This document shows positions 10,941 through 21,016 of a stretch of 64,000 nt of DNA, in pieces. The notes under the pieces are model-generated. The model did not search any database and was not told the DNA's origin. It saw only the letters and a program-made list of their open reading frames with translations. The position numbers and the translations under genes are program-made. Source of the DNA: Amorphophallus konjac (lineage: Eukaryota > Streptophyta > Magnoliopsida > Alismatales > Araceae); the NCBI GenBank assembly GCA_022559845.1, contig CM040128.1:71983247-72047246 (forward strand). Direction: 5' to 3'. The stretch's first letter is position 1, and each line of letters begins with the position of its first letter.

Positions 10941-13119
10941 TCAGCTCTCGCCTCCACCCTCCTCTCTCCTACTCTCTACCTCGTCCTCGCCGTCCCGAGG
11001 AGGCACTGGTGGAGGGGGCATGGGCCCCCGAGAAGAAGCTGGAACTCGAGCCTGGCCCCCTGCCTCGCTCCTCTCTCGAAGAGAAGAACCCGCCACGAAA
11101 GTGGAGCTAGTGAAGGAGTACCCCGCGGCACGAGCTCGCTCACGCCCTCGCTGGAGACGCTCCTCAGCAACTCATAGCCGCTCCTGAACAAGGACAAGCT
11201 GCGTCCTCGAGTCTGCCAGCTCACGCTCATGTGCTATCACCAGCTCCTGGTACCGGGCGCGCTTTGACTGCTCCAGCTCCTGGTATCGGGCACGCTCTGA
11301 CTGCTGTAGCTCGTGGTGACGAGCACGGTCCGCCAAGTGCTCCTCCCGCTCTCGAGCACGCTCTCGCCGCTCTATCTCAAGGGCCACTCGCAGCTCTGCT
11401 ACGTCCTGAGGCAACTCCTCCCGTCGTCTCAAGGTCCGCTCCAGCTCCGTAATCCGCTGCTCACGGATCGCCAGCTCTGTCCCGGCCAGGGCAGCCTGGG
11501 TACGTTCCACCTGTAACTGCCTAGTCTGCAAACAGGTAAATAAATCATCAGTTCCACAGTTCAATAATTCATGAAATAAGCCATGCATGACGGAAGGTAA
11601 ATCACTCACCTGGGCTGTCATCGCCTGCTGTCCCTCGCAGACGCAGGCAAGAGCGGCTCGAAGCTCCTCAGTCTGTAAATGAAGTTTCATCAGTACATAA
11701 TTATATAATCAATATTTGAATGGATTTGTGTTTTGGAATTTACCCGTGAAGCGAGGTCGCGCTCTGCTGCCTCGGCTCGTGCGGTCGCTCCAGCTAGCTG
11801 CTCTGCCAGTGCAGTCACCTCTGCACTGGGCCCCCGCGAGCTGGAGGCCTCTCCCGTATCCCTCCTAATGGCTCCCTGCTGGGCACGCTGCATTTATTGA
11901 AATCGTCAGTGGCTAATCATCAATAATTCAACAAAAATACATTTGCATATAGAAATAATTTAAACACTCACCAGGGTCTCTAGGTCTGCCCGCGTGGCGG
12001 CTAGCTGGTCCTCCAGGCTGTGTAGATGGGCCTGGGCATCCATCGCCGTAATGTCTCGTGCATCCTGCATACATTACATATTAGTCACATGATAGCCTCA
12101 TAAGCATTTGCATTTCATTTAGAAATAATTGCATTCATACATACCCCTAGGACCTTCATCTGAGGTCGTCCGGCGTAAACCTCCCAGTAGCGCCGGAGGT
12201 ACTCGGAGCTGTCGGTCGCGTGGGAGGTGACTCGGATCCCGCCTCGCCCCCAGTCGGCGTACTGCTCCTCGAACCGTACCCTCCAGTCGGTCGCCTTTGT
12301 ACGACCGCGTGTCTTCTTCCCGATGCCGCATGGCTCCCCTACCTCAATGCACTCCTGGTGCAGGCCCAGGGTCCTCATCACTAGCCTAAGCTGTAACGGC
12401 TCGATCTCGCTCAAGCAGTGGACCCACAGCTCATGCTCAAAGCGAGGTCGCCCCGCTACGACCCACGGCTGGCCCTCGTCTGTCATCCCCTCGTAGGGTC
12501 TCCATCGCACCTGCATTCATAAACATGCATATCGTCATCATTTCATCATAATCATAATAAATTCAAATAAATGCAAAAGAAAGATGCATAACATTCATCA
12601 TACCAGCGAGGGAGGGAAGTCACGGAACTCTCTCCGTAGAACCCACAACTCGTAGCCCAGTGGGGCCCCGAACACCACCGGCAGCCAGCGCCGCGCTAGA
12701 GGGAAAGCTCCCTCACCTCCAGGCCGTGGGTCGACGCGCCCCATCGGCATGTATAGGTGGCTCCAAACCTGCATCCATGCACTGCATTAGTGATGCATTC
12801 ACATGCATAATAAAAGAAAAAAAAGAAAAGAAAAGAAAAAGAGAAAAATGCATACCTGAAGAAAAGGTGAGAAGCCACTGACGGTCGTCTCTCGCCCTGT
12901 CCCTGTGGACAGGTCAGCCATCAAGTGCGCCAGTAGTACCGCTCCCCAGGCGTAGCTGCCAACTACCTCCAAGTCCTCGAGAATGCCCAGGAATCGGCAG
13001 TTGATGACGTCGCCCTTCGTCCCCAGCAATAGCCTCCCCAGTAGCAGCAGCAGGAACCTCCTCAAGTCAAGGTCTGCTCTCTCCCTGTCAGCCGGGTCCT
13101 GGCAGTAGACCGCCCTAGC
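10941..13119 (-). pseudogene. Plant mobile domain (PMD) gene, 3' part: rest of exon 2 and exons 3-8
   Basis: The exons on the minus strand are 13,119-12,856, 12,768-12,604, 12,510-12,145, 12,064-11,972, 11,887-11,744, 11,672-11,610 and 11,525-10,941. Each is bounded by GT and AG (acceptors mostly TGCAG), every intron is phase 0, and the frame stays open across all joints. The protein reads RRFLLLLLGRLLLGTKGD, VGSYAWGAVLLAHLM and RRWLPVVFGAPLGYELWV, typical of the PMD (aminotransferase-like) family. Exons 5-8 add a long Arg/Glu/Leu-rich coiled coil (ERARYQELEQSKRARYQEL). A TGA at 11,172-11,174, probably from CGA, cuts the last exon. The frame stays open beyond it to a TGA at 10,941-10,943, giving 818 codons for the whole gene. 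Broken by that stop and by the retrotransposon at 13,125. Confidence 0.85.
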
Positions 13120-13124
13120 CCCGT

Positions 13125-15487
13125 TGATGGAGGCATCACCCACGACTCCCTTTGGCTCGGGTCCACTTCTTCACATTCGGGAGCTAGTTGAGTTTGGGCC
13201 TCACTCTATTAAGGCCCCTTATCCATTTTGTAGTTTTCCTTTGAGTCATTTTGATGTATTTCCATTTTATTTGAGTCATTTCCCTAAGTCTAGCACTTAT
13301 TTTCCTATGTTTGGTATCATCATGATGTCTAATGTAAGCTATTGGGCCCCATTCGTTGGACTAGGCCCATTAGCACTCCCAACCCCCTTGGTTATTTGTA
13401 GTTGTTTATTTTGTCAGGGACTTATTGTAAAGAGTGGGTTGCCTATATATAGGACCCCACTCCCCTCATTTGAAGTTAATGAATGATTACATCCTTTTGA
13501 GTTAAACTTGCCATTTGAGTTCAAATTGGAGTGATTCCTCTAGTTTTTGGGTGAGAGACCCTAGGGGAGAGATTCCCCACCCATTCCCCTCTTAATCTCT
13601 CTATTTCACCCCTCTTTCTCTCTCCTCCAACCCCAAATCCGAATTTCCTTCTCTCTCCTCCCTCCTCCCATCCACTTCCAACCTCCAACCACCTCCTTTA
13701 ATGCCCTCCACTTCCCCATGGCCTCCATTACTCCACTCCCTAGTTCCTAGGTAGAAGTCTCCCCATTCCAACACCTTCCTCCACCTTCCAACCAAATCTA
13801 CCCCATTCCAATGCAAGCACTCCACTTCCCAACATAATCACCCACCTTCCAAGACCTTTTGAATTTGAAATCCACCCTTCCCTCCACTCACTTGTGCCCC
13901 CCTCACCTTCTCCTCTCACCCACCTTCCCCAAATTCGTAGCTCTTCCTCCTCCACCTACTAGCACTTGCTTCCAGCCATTCTCCACCTCATTCCCCATCA
14001 CCATTAGCTCCCTTCTCCACCCCACAAGAGCCCCCACTCTCCCTTAGGTCATTCCTACCATTTCCCTCCACCAAAGAAGCCACATCTCCCTCTCATTTCT
14101 TCTAGTAGGTTGGAGCTGTGCAGATCTGCAGAACAGCCCTTGTTGCAGCATCAACCACGGATTCATCCTAGTTCTTCAGAAGGCGTGGCCTACCTTTCTG
14201 GAAAGGCCTTCCAGTCTACTTCGCAGGCGAGGTGGAATCAACATGATCGGAGCTCGGAGCTGCCAGATAGAGCCATTCTCCCAACAGTGCGCAGAGAGGT
14301 CTTCATCCTGGACCAGAGCGTGGAAGATCCTTCTGCCACGACAAACCCCAGCGGATTCAGGCTGAAACCCCTTCATCAAAGTTCTTCCTCTACCGGTCAT
14401 CTTTCAAGATCAAGAAACAGAACCCCGTTCGGCCACCAGAGGAAGATGTTACGAATTTTCTCCCCTGATCTATCTAGTTCTGTTTTCTGCTGTCTACTCC
14501 GACCAGTACCCACTCTTCTGGGTGCCCCGGCCATCCTCGACCTCTGAATGCATCTCCGTCACATCGTGCTGAAAGCTACCTCGACCACGAAGATGATGCC
14601 GCTGGTTTCGTACTGATCGGAGCTCGGGAGGGTGCTCAGTCACTTCTGCAACTTGCTGTTACAGTCCAGACAGTACCTGCGGCCAGACAGAGAGGCTACT
14701 TCCTGTTGCTGGTGCAGCCATCTCCCACCGTCTGAGCTTCCCCAAAAATTCTGGAGTCCACCTCTTCCAGTCAGGAAGCTTCAGGAGCTGGTTTCGATCA
14801 ATTTGGAGTCCGGACAAGCCCGGCATAGCCATCACAGCGACCCCCTGTCCAGAATTCCAGATTGAAGCTACAACTTCCCTAGTTCTCATTTCTCTTCGTT
14901 TCGGTCCACCAACCCCTCCCCGCTTGGCCGGCTGAAGGCCCCACCCTGCGTGGTGGTAGTGTTTGAATGTATCATATTAACCCCTACCCCAAGATCCCCC
15001 CTCCTGCGAGAGGAGTAGTTTTGTAAGTGGTTTGGCAGGTCAAGCGACACCGCCGCGGCGTGTGGGGAACCACCGCCTCCCCGCTCGCCCTCGTCTCCGA
15101 CCGGGACCGGTTTCTTCAAACCGGTCGAGTAAGTGTCTCTTCCTTGCTCACCTAGTGTAGCTCTCTCAATATTTGATTCATGCACCGCTGAATTCGTGAG
15201 GAGCGCCCGATCCTCAAGTCCATGACTTAGAGTGATCGCCGTGGGTTAGTGTGACCCGGTGCCCGAGTGCACTTTGTCGGCCCCAATCGAATTGGGCAAC
15301 CAACCTTGGGGAATCAATTCTTGGCCTTGCTGGCCCTCTACCAGCAAGGGTCTATTCCCATAAGTCACCCTTGGTATCACATAGTCACCCCGAGAATAGA
15401 GTGCAACGAAGAGAGCGGTGGCCCATTAAGGCCCATTTGGATGCTTAGATGTGCTTGTTTGACTAAGTCCGAGGTTGTGTCACATCA
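13125..15487 (+). repeat. 5' LTR of the non-autonomous element
   Basis: It spans TGATGG to CACATCA, 2,363 bp. A TATA box (TATATATAG) lies at 13,444-13,452. The part after it is pyrimidine-rich with many CCACC/CTTCC blocks. Its 3' end abuts the primer-binding site. Unlike the other LTRs in the window, it has no palindrome array upstream of the TATA box. Its short open frames recur unchanged in the 3' LTR and look non-coding. Confidence 0.93.
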
Positions 15488-15489
15488 AG

Positions 15490-15502
15490 TGGTATCAGAG
15501 CA
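15490..15502 (+). promoter_or_regulatory. Primer-binding site (initiator methionine tRNA)
   Basis: TGGTATCAGAGCA starts two bases after the 5' LTR end. It matches the 3' end complement of plant initiator tRNA-Met, the usual primer of chromoviruses and copia elements. Confidence 0.92.
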
Positions 15503-15545
15503 AGTTCACAACTTGTCTCTATCAAGTTGGTCCTAGGCCATTTTT

Positions 15546-18152
15546 ATGTATTTAAAGTCCTCAGTTGCATCTCCCATGTCCACTAGAATGGCCGCTTCAT
15601 ACCCGTCATATCCATCCCCATCAACTTTCCCAAGAAGCCCAAATCCTCATGGAAGTTCCATTACCAACAAAGTGGGTAGAAACACCTCTATCATAGAAGC
15701 CCTACCTAATGTCCTTAATCGGCTTGAAGATATCATGTCTCGACTCGACCGACTTGAAGGAAATAGCCGTGCACCAAGAGTAAATGAGAGTGACCTTTGG
15801 GGAAATCTAGAAACCATATTTTTAGAACACTTGAAAATTAAAACCCCCCCCTTTGATGGATCCAATAGCCCAAGTCTTTACATAGATTGGGAGATTTCTC
15901 TCGACCAATTCTTTAAAAGTTTCCCCTTGAACGAAGAAAGGAGAATGAGGCTAGCCAAGGCACACCTCTCCAAACAAGCTAAAACTCATTGGTTAGTTGT
16001 GGAAGGTTTGAGAAAGATCCGTAGGGAGGCTCCAATTAGCACTTGGGATGAGATGAAGACCGAGCTTAGAAAACCCTACACTCTCCAACCCTCTCCCTCC
16101 TACTCAAATCACCAAAGTCCAAGGAGCACTTCAACTCCATCATCCCCACCCGGTCAATCCAAGACCCTAATCGACCCAATCCCCTCCATGATGACCACCA
16201 CTCAACCAACCCTCACCATTCAAAACCAAGTGGACACCGTGTCCACCCCTCCACCTAGGCCCATGATTGTCACCACCCTCCAATCCAGAAGCTCCCACCA
16301 AACCCCTACCCCACAAAACCCCTTGGTCCCCACCACCACCCCTCCCTTGTCCCCGAAAAAGGACATTCCCCCCAAAACCAATCAACCCAAGCCACCCCAA
16401 CCAACCCATCTCCCACTCCCTACCCCAAAAGTCCAAAGTCCTAGGCTTCCACTACTTCCCCTCCTTATCCAAGCCAAAGTTTCCCATCACCCACCACCCC
16501 GGGTACACCATGCACCAACCATCATCACCCCACCCCCAATAGACCTTCCCATTCCCTTGAGAAAGGAGACCACAACCATCCACATGGGAGTAGATGAACC
16601 CATCCCCATCATTGAGGAAACCCAAGTTCATATCCGTGGTAAGGAAGAATCACAAATGTCCCCTAGCTTGGACCCCCAAGAGCCACAAGCCTTCACAAAT
16701 AGCACCATAATCATAGATGGGCCCCTAGCTAGATGGCTAAAGGAGAGACCACTTCACCCCATCGTGTCCTATGTTTACCCACCCATGGAGAAAAACATTC
16801 CCATTGCACCCATTAACTCCTATCACACCATAATCCAAACATCCTACCAAGTGGAAACCTTAGAGAATCTTCTTAAGGGCGTAGCATGGCAAATTGAGTT
16901 CACTAGCATGTTGACCCCTATGGCCAAACCACCTAAGAGCCTTGGCCTCCTACACCTATGCATAGGGTCTATCACCTCGATTTGCATCATTGGTTGCTAC
17001 ACTAGTGACCTCCTTCTATTCCTCCCTACACCCGATGAGCCCAACCTTCTCCTCGATTTAGAGCTTCTTATCTCGGGTAGAAAGCCTAGTCCTCCATTCA
17101 TGGCCGACCATCCCACCAAAAACTTTGGCCCGATCACTTTACTAGAGGAGGAGAATCCACCATCAAGGGGTTGTGAGGACCAAAAGGACCTAGGGTTCCT
17201 CTCCTTAGGTGACCCTTACCATGACCCCTTCGATCCCTTCCTATACCCACCCATTAAGATCCCAAACACTTTGTTCGGCCAACCCACTAGAAAACTTGGC
17301 CCACTTACCTTGGAGGAGGATGACTCACAATTTGGGAACCTTGAAGACATAGAGTGCCTCCCTCTAGGAAGACCTTTCTACGACCCCTTTGATCCCTTCC
17401 TATGGGAGTCTAGTTCCCCATGTAACCCAACCATCTTACCCACCACCCACCCTTTCCTACCCTCACCCATCATATTGGGCCAAACCAATCTCATCCATGA
17501 CCCGGGTTACACCTTGGGAGCCAAGACCTTGGGCCACATATCCCTAGGTAATAAAGTTGTGCCCCACCCCATGATGACCACCTTCTTAGATCCATTCGAT
17601 CCGTTTCAATGGGAATTCAAAGGTTGTCCCACCCCTATACACATGGAAGTCACTTTTGGGAAAAGTATGCATGTGTCTAGGCTTTCCACACCCCTTGGCA
17701 TGAACATTATGTTGGGTCCATTCATTCATATCACCCACATGTCAAGTAGAAAGCATGAGTGGTCCAAATTTGGATGTAGTGGTCCACCTTCATTCATCAT
17801 GGGTCTTAAGCATATCAAAGGCATCTACGGATGTCCGGGTCCCCCGACATGCATCACCACTTTGCATGATAGATTCACATATGGTTGCCCCGGTCCACCT
17901 AAGCCCACCAAAGTCTACATGACAACATTGCATGATAAGTCCACATGTGGTTGCCCCGGCCCACCAAGGCTCATCAAGGTCCATATGGCATCATGGCATA
18001 AATGGTCTATATATGGTTGTCCAGGTCCACCCATAACCACTAGAAGGTCAGTACTCACAAAATTGCATGAGGAAATCCGCAAGCACATTAGCATAAAAAA
18101 TGAGGCTTATAAAAGGTTGGCTGACTCTCACCGGCGTCACTTAGAGTTCTAA
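15546..18152 (+). CDS. Gag-start plus novel proline-rich repeat protein (868 codons)
   Basis: Residues 1-180 resemble a chromovirus gag: a short coiled coil (NRLEDIMSRLDRLEG), then KIKTPPFDGSNSPSLYIDWE, LSKQAKTHW and WDEMKTELRKPY. It stops where the zinc knuckle would begin. About 650 residues of unrecognised sequence replace pol. They comprise a Pro/Thr/Ser-rich stretch (about 180-330), three diverged units of about 50 residues each ending DPFDPF (about 515-690), and five spaced GCxGPP motifs, each after a short His/Lys/Met-rich linker (about 740-835). The last 30 residues (HEEIRKHISIKNEAYKRLAD, then SHRRHLEF) return to integrase C-terminal sequence. The TAA at 18,150 sits in the middle of that segment, and the same frame resumes after it. 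I do not recognise the middle part. Uninterrupted length and regular repeats suggest it was maintained as protein. Start could instead be the Met at 15,576. Confidence 0.8.
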   Translation: MYLKSSVASPMSTRMAASYPSYPSPSTFPRSPNPHGSSITNKVGRNTSIIEALPNVLNRLEDIMSRLDRLEGNSRAPRVNESDLWGNLETIFLEHLKIKTPPFDGSNSPSLYIDWEISLDQFFKSFPLNEERRMRLAKAHLSKQAKTHWLVVEGLRKIRREAPISTWDEMKTELRKPYTLQPSPSYSNHQSPRSTSTPSSPPGQSKTLIDPIPSMMTTTQPTLTIQNQVDTVSTPPPRPMIVTTLQSRSSHQTPTPQNPLVPTTTPPLSPKKDIPPKTNQPKPPQPTHLPLPTPKVQSPRLPLLPLLIQAKVSHHPPPRVHHAPTIITPPPIDLPIPLRKETTTIHMGVDEPIPIIEETQVHIRGKEESQMSPSLDPQEPQAFTNSTIIIDGPLARWLKERPLHPIVSYVYPPMEKNIPIAPINSYHTIIQTSYQVETLENLLKGVAWQIEFTSMLTPMAKPPKSLGLLHLCIGSITSICIIGCYTSDLLLFLPTPDEPNLLLDLELLISGRKPSPPFMADHPTKNFGPITLLEEENPPSRGCEDQKDLGFLSLGDPYHDPFDPFLYPPIKIPNTLFGQPTRKLGPLTLEEDDSQFGNLEDIECLPLGRPFYDPFDPFLWESSSPCNPTILPTTHPFLPSPIILGQTNLIHDPGYTLGAKTLGHISLGNKVVPHPMMTTFLDPFDPFQWEFKGCPTPIHMEVTFGKSMHVSRLSTPLGMNIMLGPFIHITHMSSRKHEWSKFGCSGPPSFIMGLKHIKGIYGCPGPPTCITTLHDRFTYGCPGPPKPTKVYMTTLHDKSTCGCPGPPRLIKVHMASWHKWSIYGCPGPPITTRRSVLTKLHEEIRKHISIKNEAYKRLADSHRRHLEF

Positions 18153-18164
18153 GAGGGTGACTTT

Positions 18165-18719
18165 GTGATGGTAAGGACGGAGAGGCTCTCCCCAGGAGCC
18201 AACTCCAAGTTGAGACCACGTGGGACTGGGCCCTTCCAGGTCTTGAGGCGTATTGGTGCGAATGCTTATGAATTAGATCTCCCCGAGGATTATGGGGTAA
18301 GTCCTACATTCAATGTCACCGACTTAGTGTCTTACAAGGGCCCCACGGTGAGACCTAGTGAGGAGATCGAGCCCACTCCCTCCTTTGAGAGAGCACCCAC
18401 CCGAGAGGAGAGTCCACTAGCCAAAAGAGCTCAGCGTGATCGCATTGAACAAATATTGGATGAGCAGGTCACTACCACCCGGAGTAAGGTCTATGAGCGC
18501 TATCTCGTCAGGTGGAAGGATCGGCCTCCGTTGGAAGACTCATGGGTAAGTCGGGAGGACCTACAGCGATTGGATCCAGATCTCCTCGAGCGGTACCTTA
18601 GCCGGATGGACCCTTACTCGACGGAGTCGAGCTCTTTGCGGCCCAGGGGATTTGATGGAGGCATCACCCACGACTCCCTTTGGCTCGGGTCAACTTCTTC
18701 ACATTCGGGAGCTAGTTGA
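18165..18719 (+). CDS. Integrase C-terminal tail with chromodomain, same frame after a stop
   Basis: This is in the same frame as the 868-codon frame, separated only by the TAA at 18,150-18,152. It reads MVRTERLSPGANSKLRPRGT, GPFQVLRRIGANAYELDLPE and FNVTDLVSYKG (the integrase GPF/Y-type module), then a chromodomain, YLVRWKDRPPLEDSWVSRED, with LLERY. This is the arrangement in plant chromoviruses of the Reina/CRM side. The frame crosses the 3' LTR boundary at 18,653 and stops at 18,717-18,719, so its last 22 codons are LTR sequence. A chromodomain without an integrase core might target or tether a particle. That is inference. Readthrough of the TAA would join it to the gag-like protein. Confidence 0.8.
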   Translation: MMVRTERLSPGANSKLRPRGTGPFQVLRRIGANAYELDLPEDYGVSPTFNVTDLVSYKGPTVRPSEEIEPTPSFERAPTREESPLAKRAQRDRIEQILDEQVTTTRSKVYERYLVRWKDRPPLEDSWVSREDLQRLDPDLLERYLSRMDPYSTESSSLRPRGFDGGITHDSLWLGSTSSHSGAS

Positions 18720-21016
18720 GTTTGGGCCTCACTCTATTAAGGCCCCTTATCCATTTTGTAGTTTTCCTTTGAGTCATTTTGATGTATTTCCATTTTATTT
18801 GAGTCATTTCCCTAAGTTTAGCACTTATTTTCCTATGTTTGGTATCATCATGATGTCTAATGTAAGCTATTGGGCCCCATTCGTTGGACTAGGCCCATTA
18901 GCACTCCCAACCCCCTTGGTTATTTGTAGTTGTTTATTTTGTCAGGGACTTATTGTAAAGAGTGGGTTGCCTATATATAGGACCCCACTCCCCTCATTTG
19001 AAGTTAATGAATGATTACATCCTTTTGAGTTAAACTTGCCATTTGAGTTCAAATTGGAGTGATTCCTCTAGTTTTTGGGTGAGAGACCCTAGGGGAGAGA
19101 TTCCCCACCCATTCCCCTCTTAATCTCTCTATTTCACCCCTCTTTCTCTCTCCTCCAACCCCAAATCCGAATTTCCTTCTCTCTCCTCCCTCCTCCCATC
19201 CACTTCCAACCTCCAACCACCTCCTTTAATGCCCTCCACTTCCCCATGGCCTCCATTGCTCCACTCCCTAGTTCCTAGGTAGAAGTCTCCCCATTCCAAC
19301 ACCTTCCTCCACCTTCCAACCAAATCTACCCCATTCCAATGCAAGCACTCCACTTCCCAACATAATCACCCACCTTCCAAGACCTTTTGAATTTGAAATC
19401 CACCCTTCCCTCCACTCACTTGTGCCCCCCTCACCTTCTCCTCTCACCCACCTTCCCCAAATTCGTAGCTCTTCCTCCTCCACCTGCTAGCACTTGCTTC
19501 CAGCCATTCTCCACCTCATTCCCCATCACCATTAGCTCCCTTCTCCACCCCACAAGAGCCCCCACTCTCCCTTAGGTCATTCCTACCATTTCCCTCCACC
19601 AAAGAAGCCACATCTCCCTCTCATTTCTTCTAGTAGGTTGGAGCTGTGCAGATCTGCAGAACAGCCCTTGTTGCAGCGTCAACCACGGATTCATCCTAGT
19701 TCTTCAGAAGGCGTGGCCTACCTTTCTGGAAAGGCCTTCCAGTCTACTTCGCAGGTGAGGTGGAATCAACACGATCGGAGCTCGGAGCTGCCAGATAGAG
19801 CCATTCTCCCAACAGTGCGCAGAGAGGTCTTCATCCTGGACCAGAGCGTGGAAGATCCTTCTGCCACGACAAACCCCAGCGGATTCAGGCTGAAGCCCCT
19901 TCATCAAAGTTCTTCCTCTACCGGTCATCTTTCAAGATCAAGAAACAGAACCCCTTTCGTCCACCGGAGGAAGAAGTTACGAATTTTCTCCCCCAATCTA
20001 TCTAGTTCTGTTTTCTGCTGTCTACTCCGACCAGTACCCACTCTTCTGGGTGCCCCGGCCATCCTCGACCTCTGAATGCATCTCCGTCACCTCCTGCTGA
20101 AAGCTACCTCGACCAAGAAGATGATGCCGCTGGTTTCGTGCCGATCGGAGCTCGGGAGGGTGCTCAGTCACTTCTGCAACTTGCTGTTACAGTCCAGACA
20201 GTACCTGCGGCCAGACAGAGGAGGCTACTTAATGTTGCTGGTGCAGCCACCTCCCACCGTCTGAGCTTCCCCAAAAATTCTGGAGTCCACCTCTTCCAGT
20301 CAGGAAGCTTCAGGAGCTGGTTTCGATCAATTTGGAGTCCAGACAAGCCCGGCATAGCCATCACAGCGACCCCCTGTCCAGAATTCCAGATTGAAGCTGC
20401 AACTTCCCTAGTTCTCATTTCTCTTCGTTTCGGTCCACCAACCCCTCCCCGCTTGGCCGGCTGAAGGCCCCACCCTGCGTGGTGGTAGTGTTTGAATGTA
20501 TCATATTAACCCCTACCCCAAGATCCCCCCTCCTGCGAGAGGAGTAGTTTTGTAAGTGGTTTGGCAGGTCAAGCGACACCGCCGCGGCGTGTGGGGAACC
20601 ACCGCCTCCCCGCTCGCCCTCGTCTCCGACCGGGACCGGTTTCTTCAAACCGGTCGAGTAAGTGTCTCTTCCTTGCTCACCTAGTGTAGCTCTCTCAATA
20701 TTTGATTCATGCACCGTTGAATTCTTGAGGAGCGCCCGATCCTCAAGTCCATGACTTAGAGTGATCGCCGTGGGTTAGTGTGACCCGGTGCCCGAGTGCA
20801 CTTTGTCGGCCCCAATCGAATTGGGCAACCAACCTTGGGGAATCAATTCTTGGCCTTGCTGGCCCTCTACCAGGAAGGGTCCATTCCCATAAGTCACCCT
20901 TGGTATCACATAGTCACCCCGGGAATAGAGTGCAACGAAGAGAGCGGTGGCCCATTAAGGCCCATTTGGATGCTTAGATGTGCTTGTTTGACTAAGTCCG
21001 AGGTTGTGTCACATCA
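18653..21016 (+). repeat. 3' LTR of the non-autonomous element
   Basis: It is 2,364 bp, the same boundaries and TATA box (near 18,972-18,980) as the 5' LTR. A short purine-rich stretch, CCCAGGGGATT, precedes it as a weak polypurine tract. Observed differences from the 5' LTR are mostly single-base changes plus a one-base indel near 20,220. Confidence 0.93.

Larger units (their letters stand above)
13125..21016 (+). mobile_element. Young non-autonomous chromovirus-derived LTR retrotransposon inside the PMD exon
   Basis: Two LTRs of about 2.36 kb start TGATGGAGGCATCA and end GTGTCACATCA. They flank a 3.2-kb interior with a tRNA-iMet primer site. The element is bracketed by a perfect 5-bp duplication, CCCGT (13,120-13,124 and 21,017-21,021). 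Removing the element and one CCCGT restores the PMD reading frame exactly (QRLIDG then ARAVYCQDP), so the insertion site is certain. By eye the LTRs differ at about 30 positions (about 1.3 percent), so the insertion is recent. The interior lacks protease, RT, RNase H and the integrase core. It has only a gag start, a novel proline-rich frame, and an integrase tail with chromodomain. It resembles the TR-GAG/LARD class but has an unusual long reading frame. Confidence 0.93.

Noticed and set aside
13124..15536. Open frames inside the 5' LTR (and identical ones in the 3' LTR)
   Set aside because: Short, without domains, and present only because the LTR is duplicated. Differences between the LTRs do not favour any frame.
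16167..16436. Minus-strand Gly/Trp-rich open frame
   Set aside because: It is the shadow of the proline-rich part of the plus-strand 868-codon frame.
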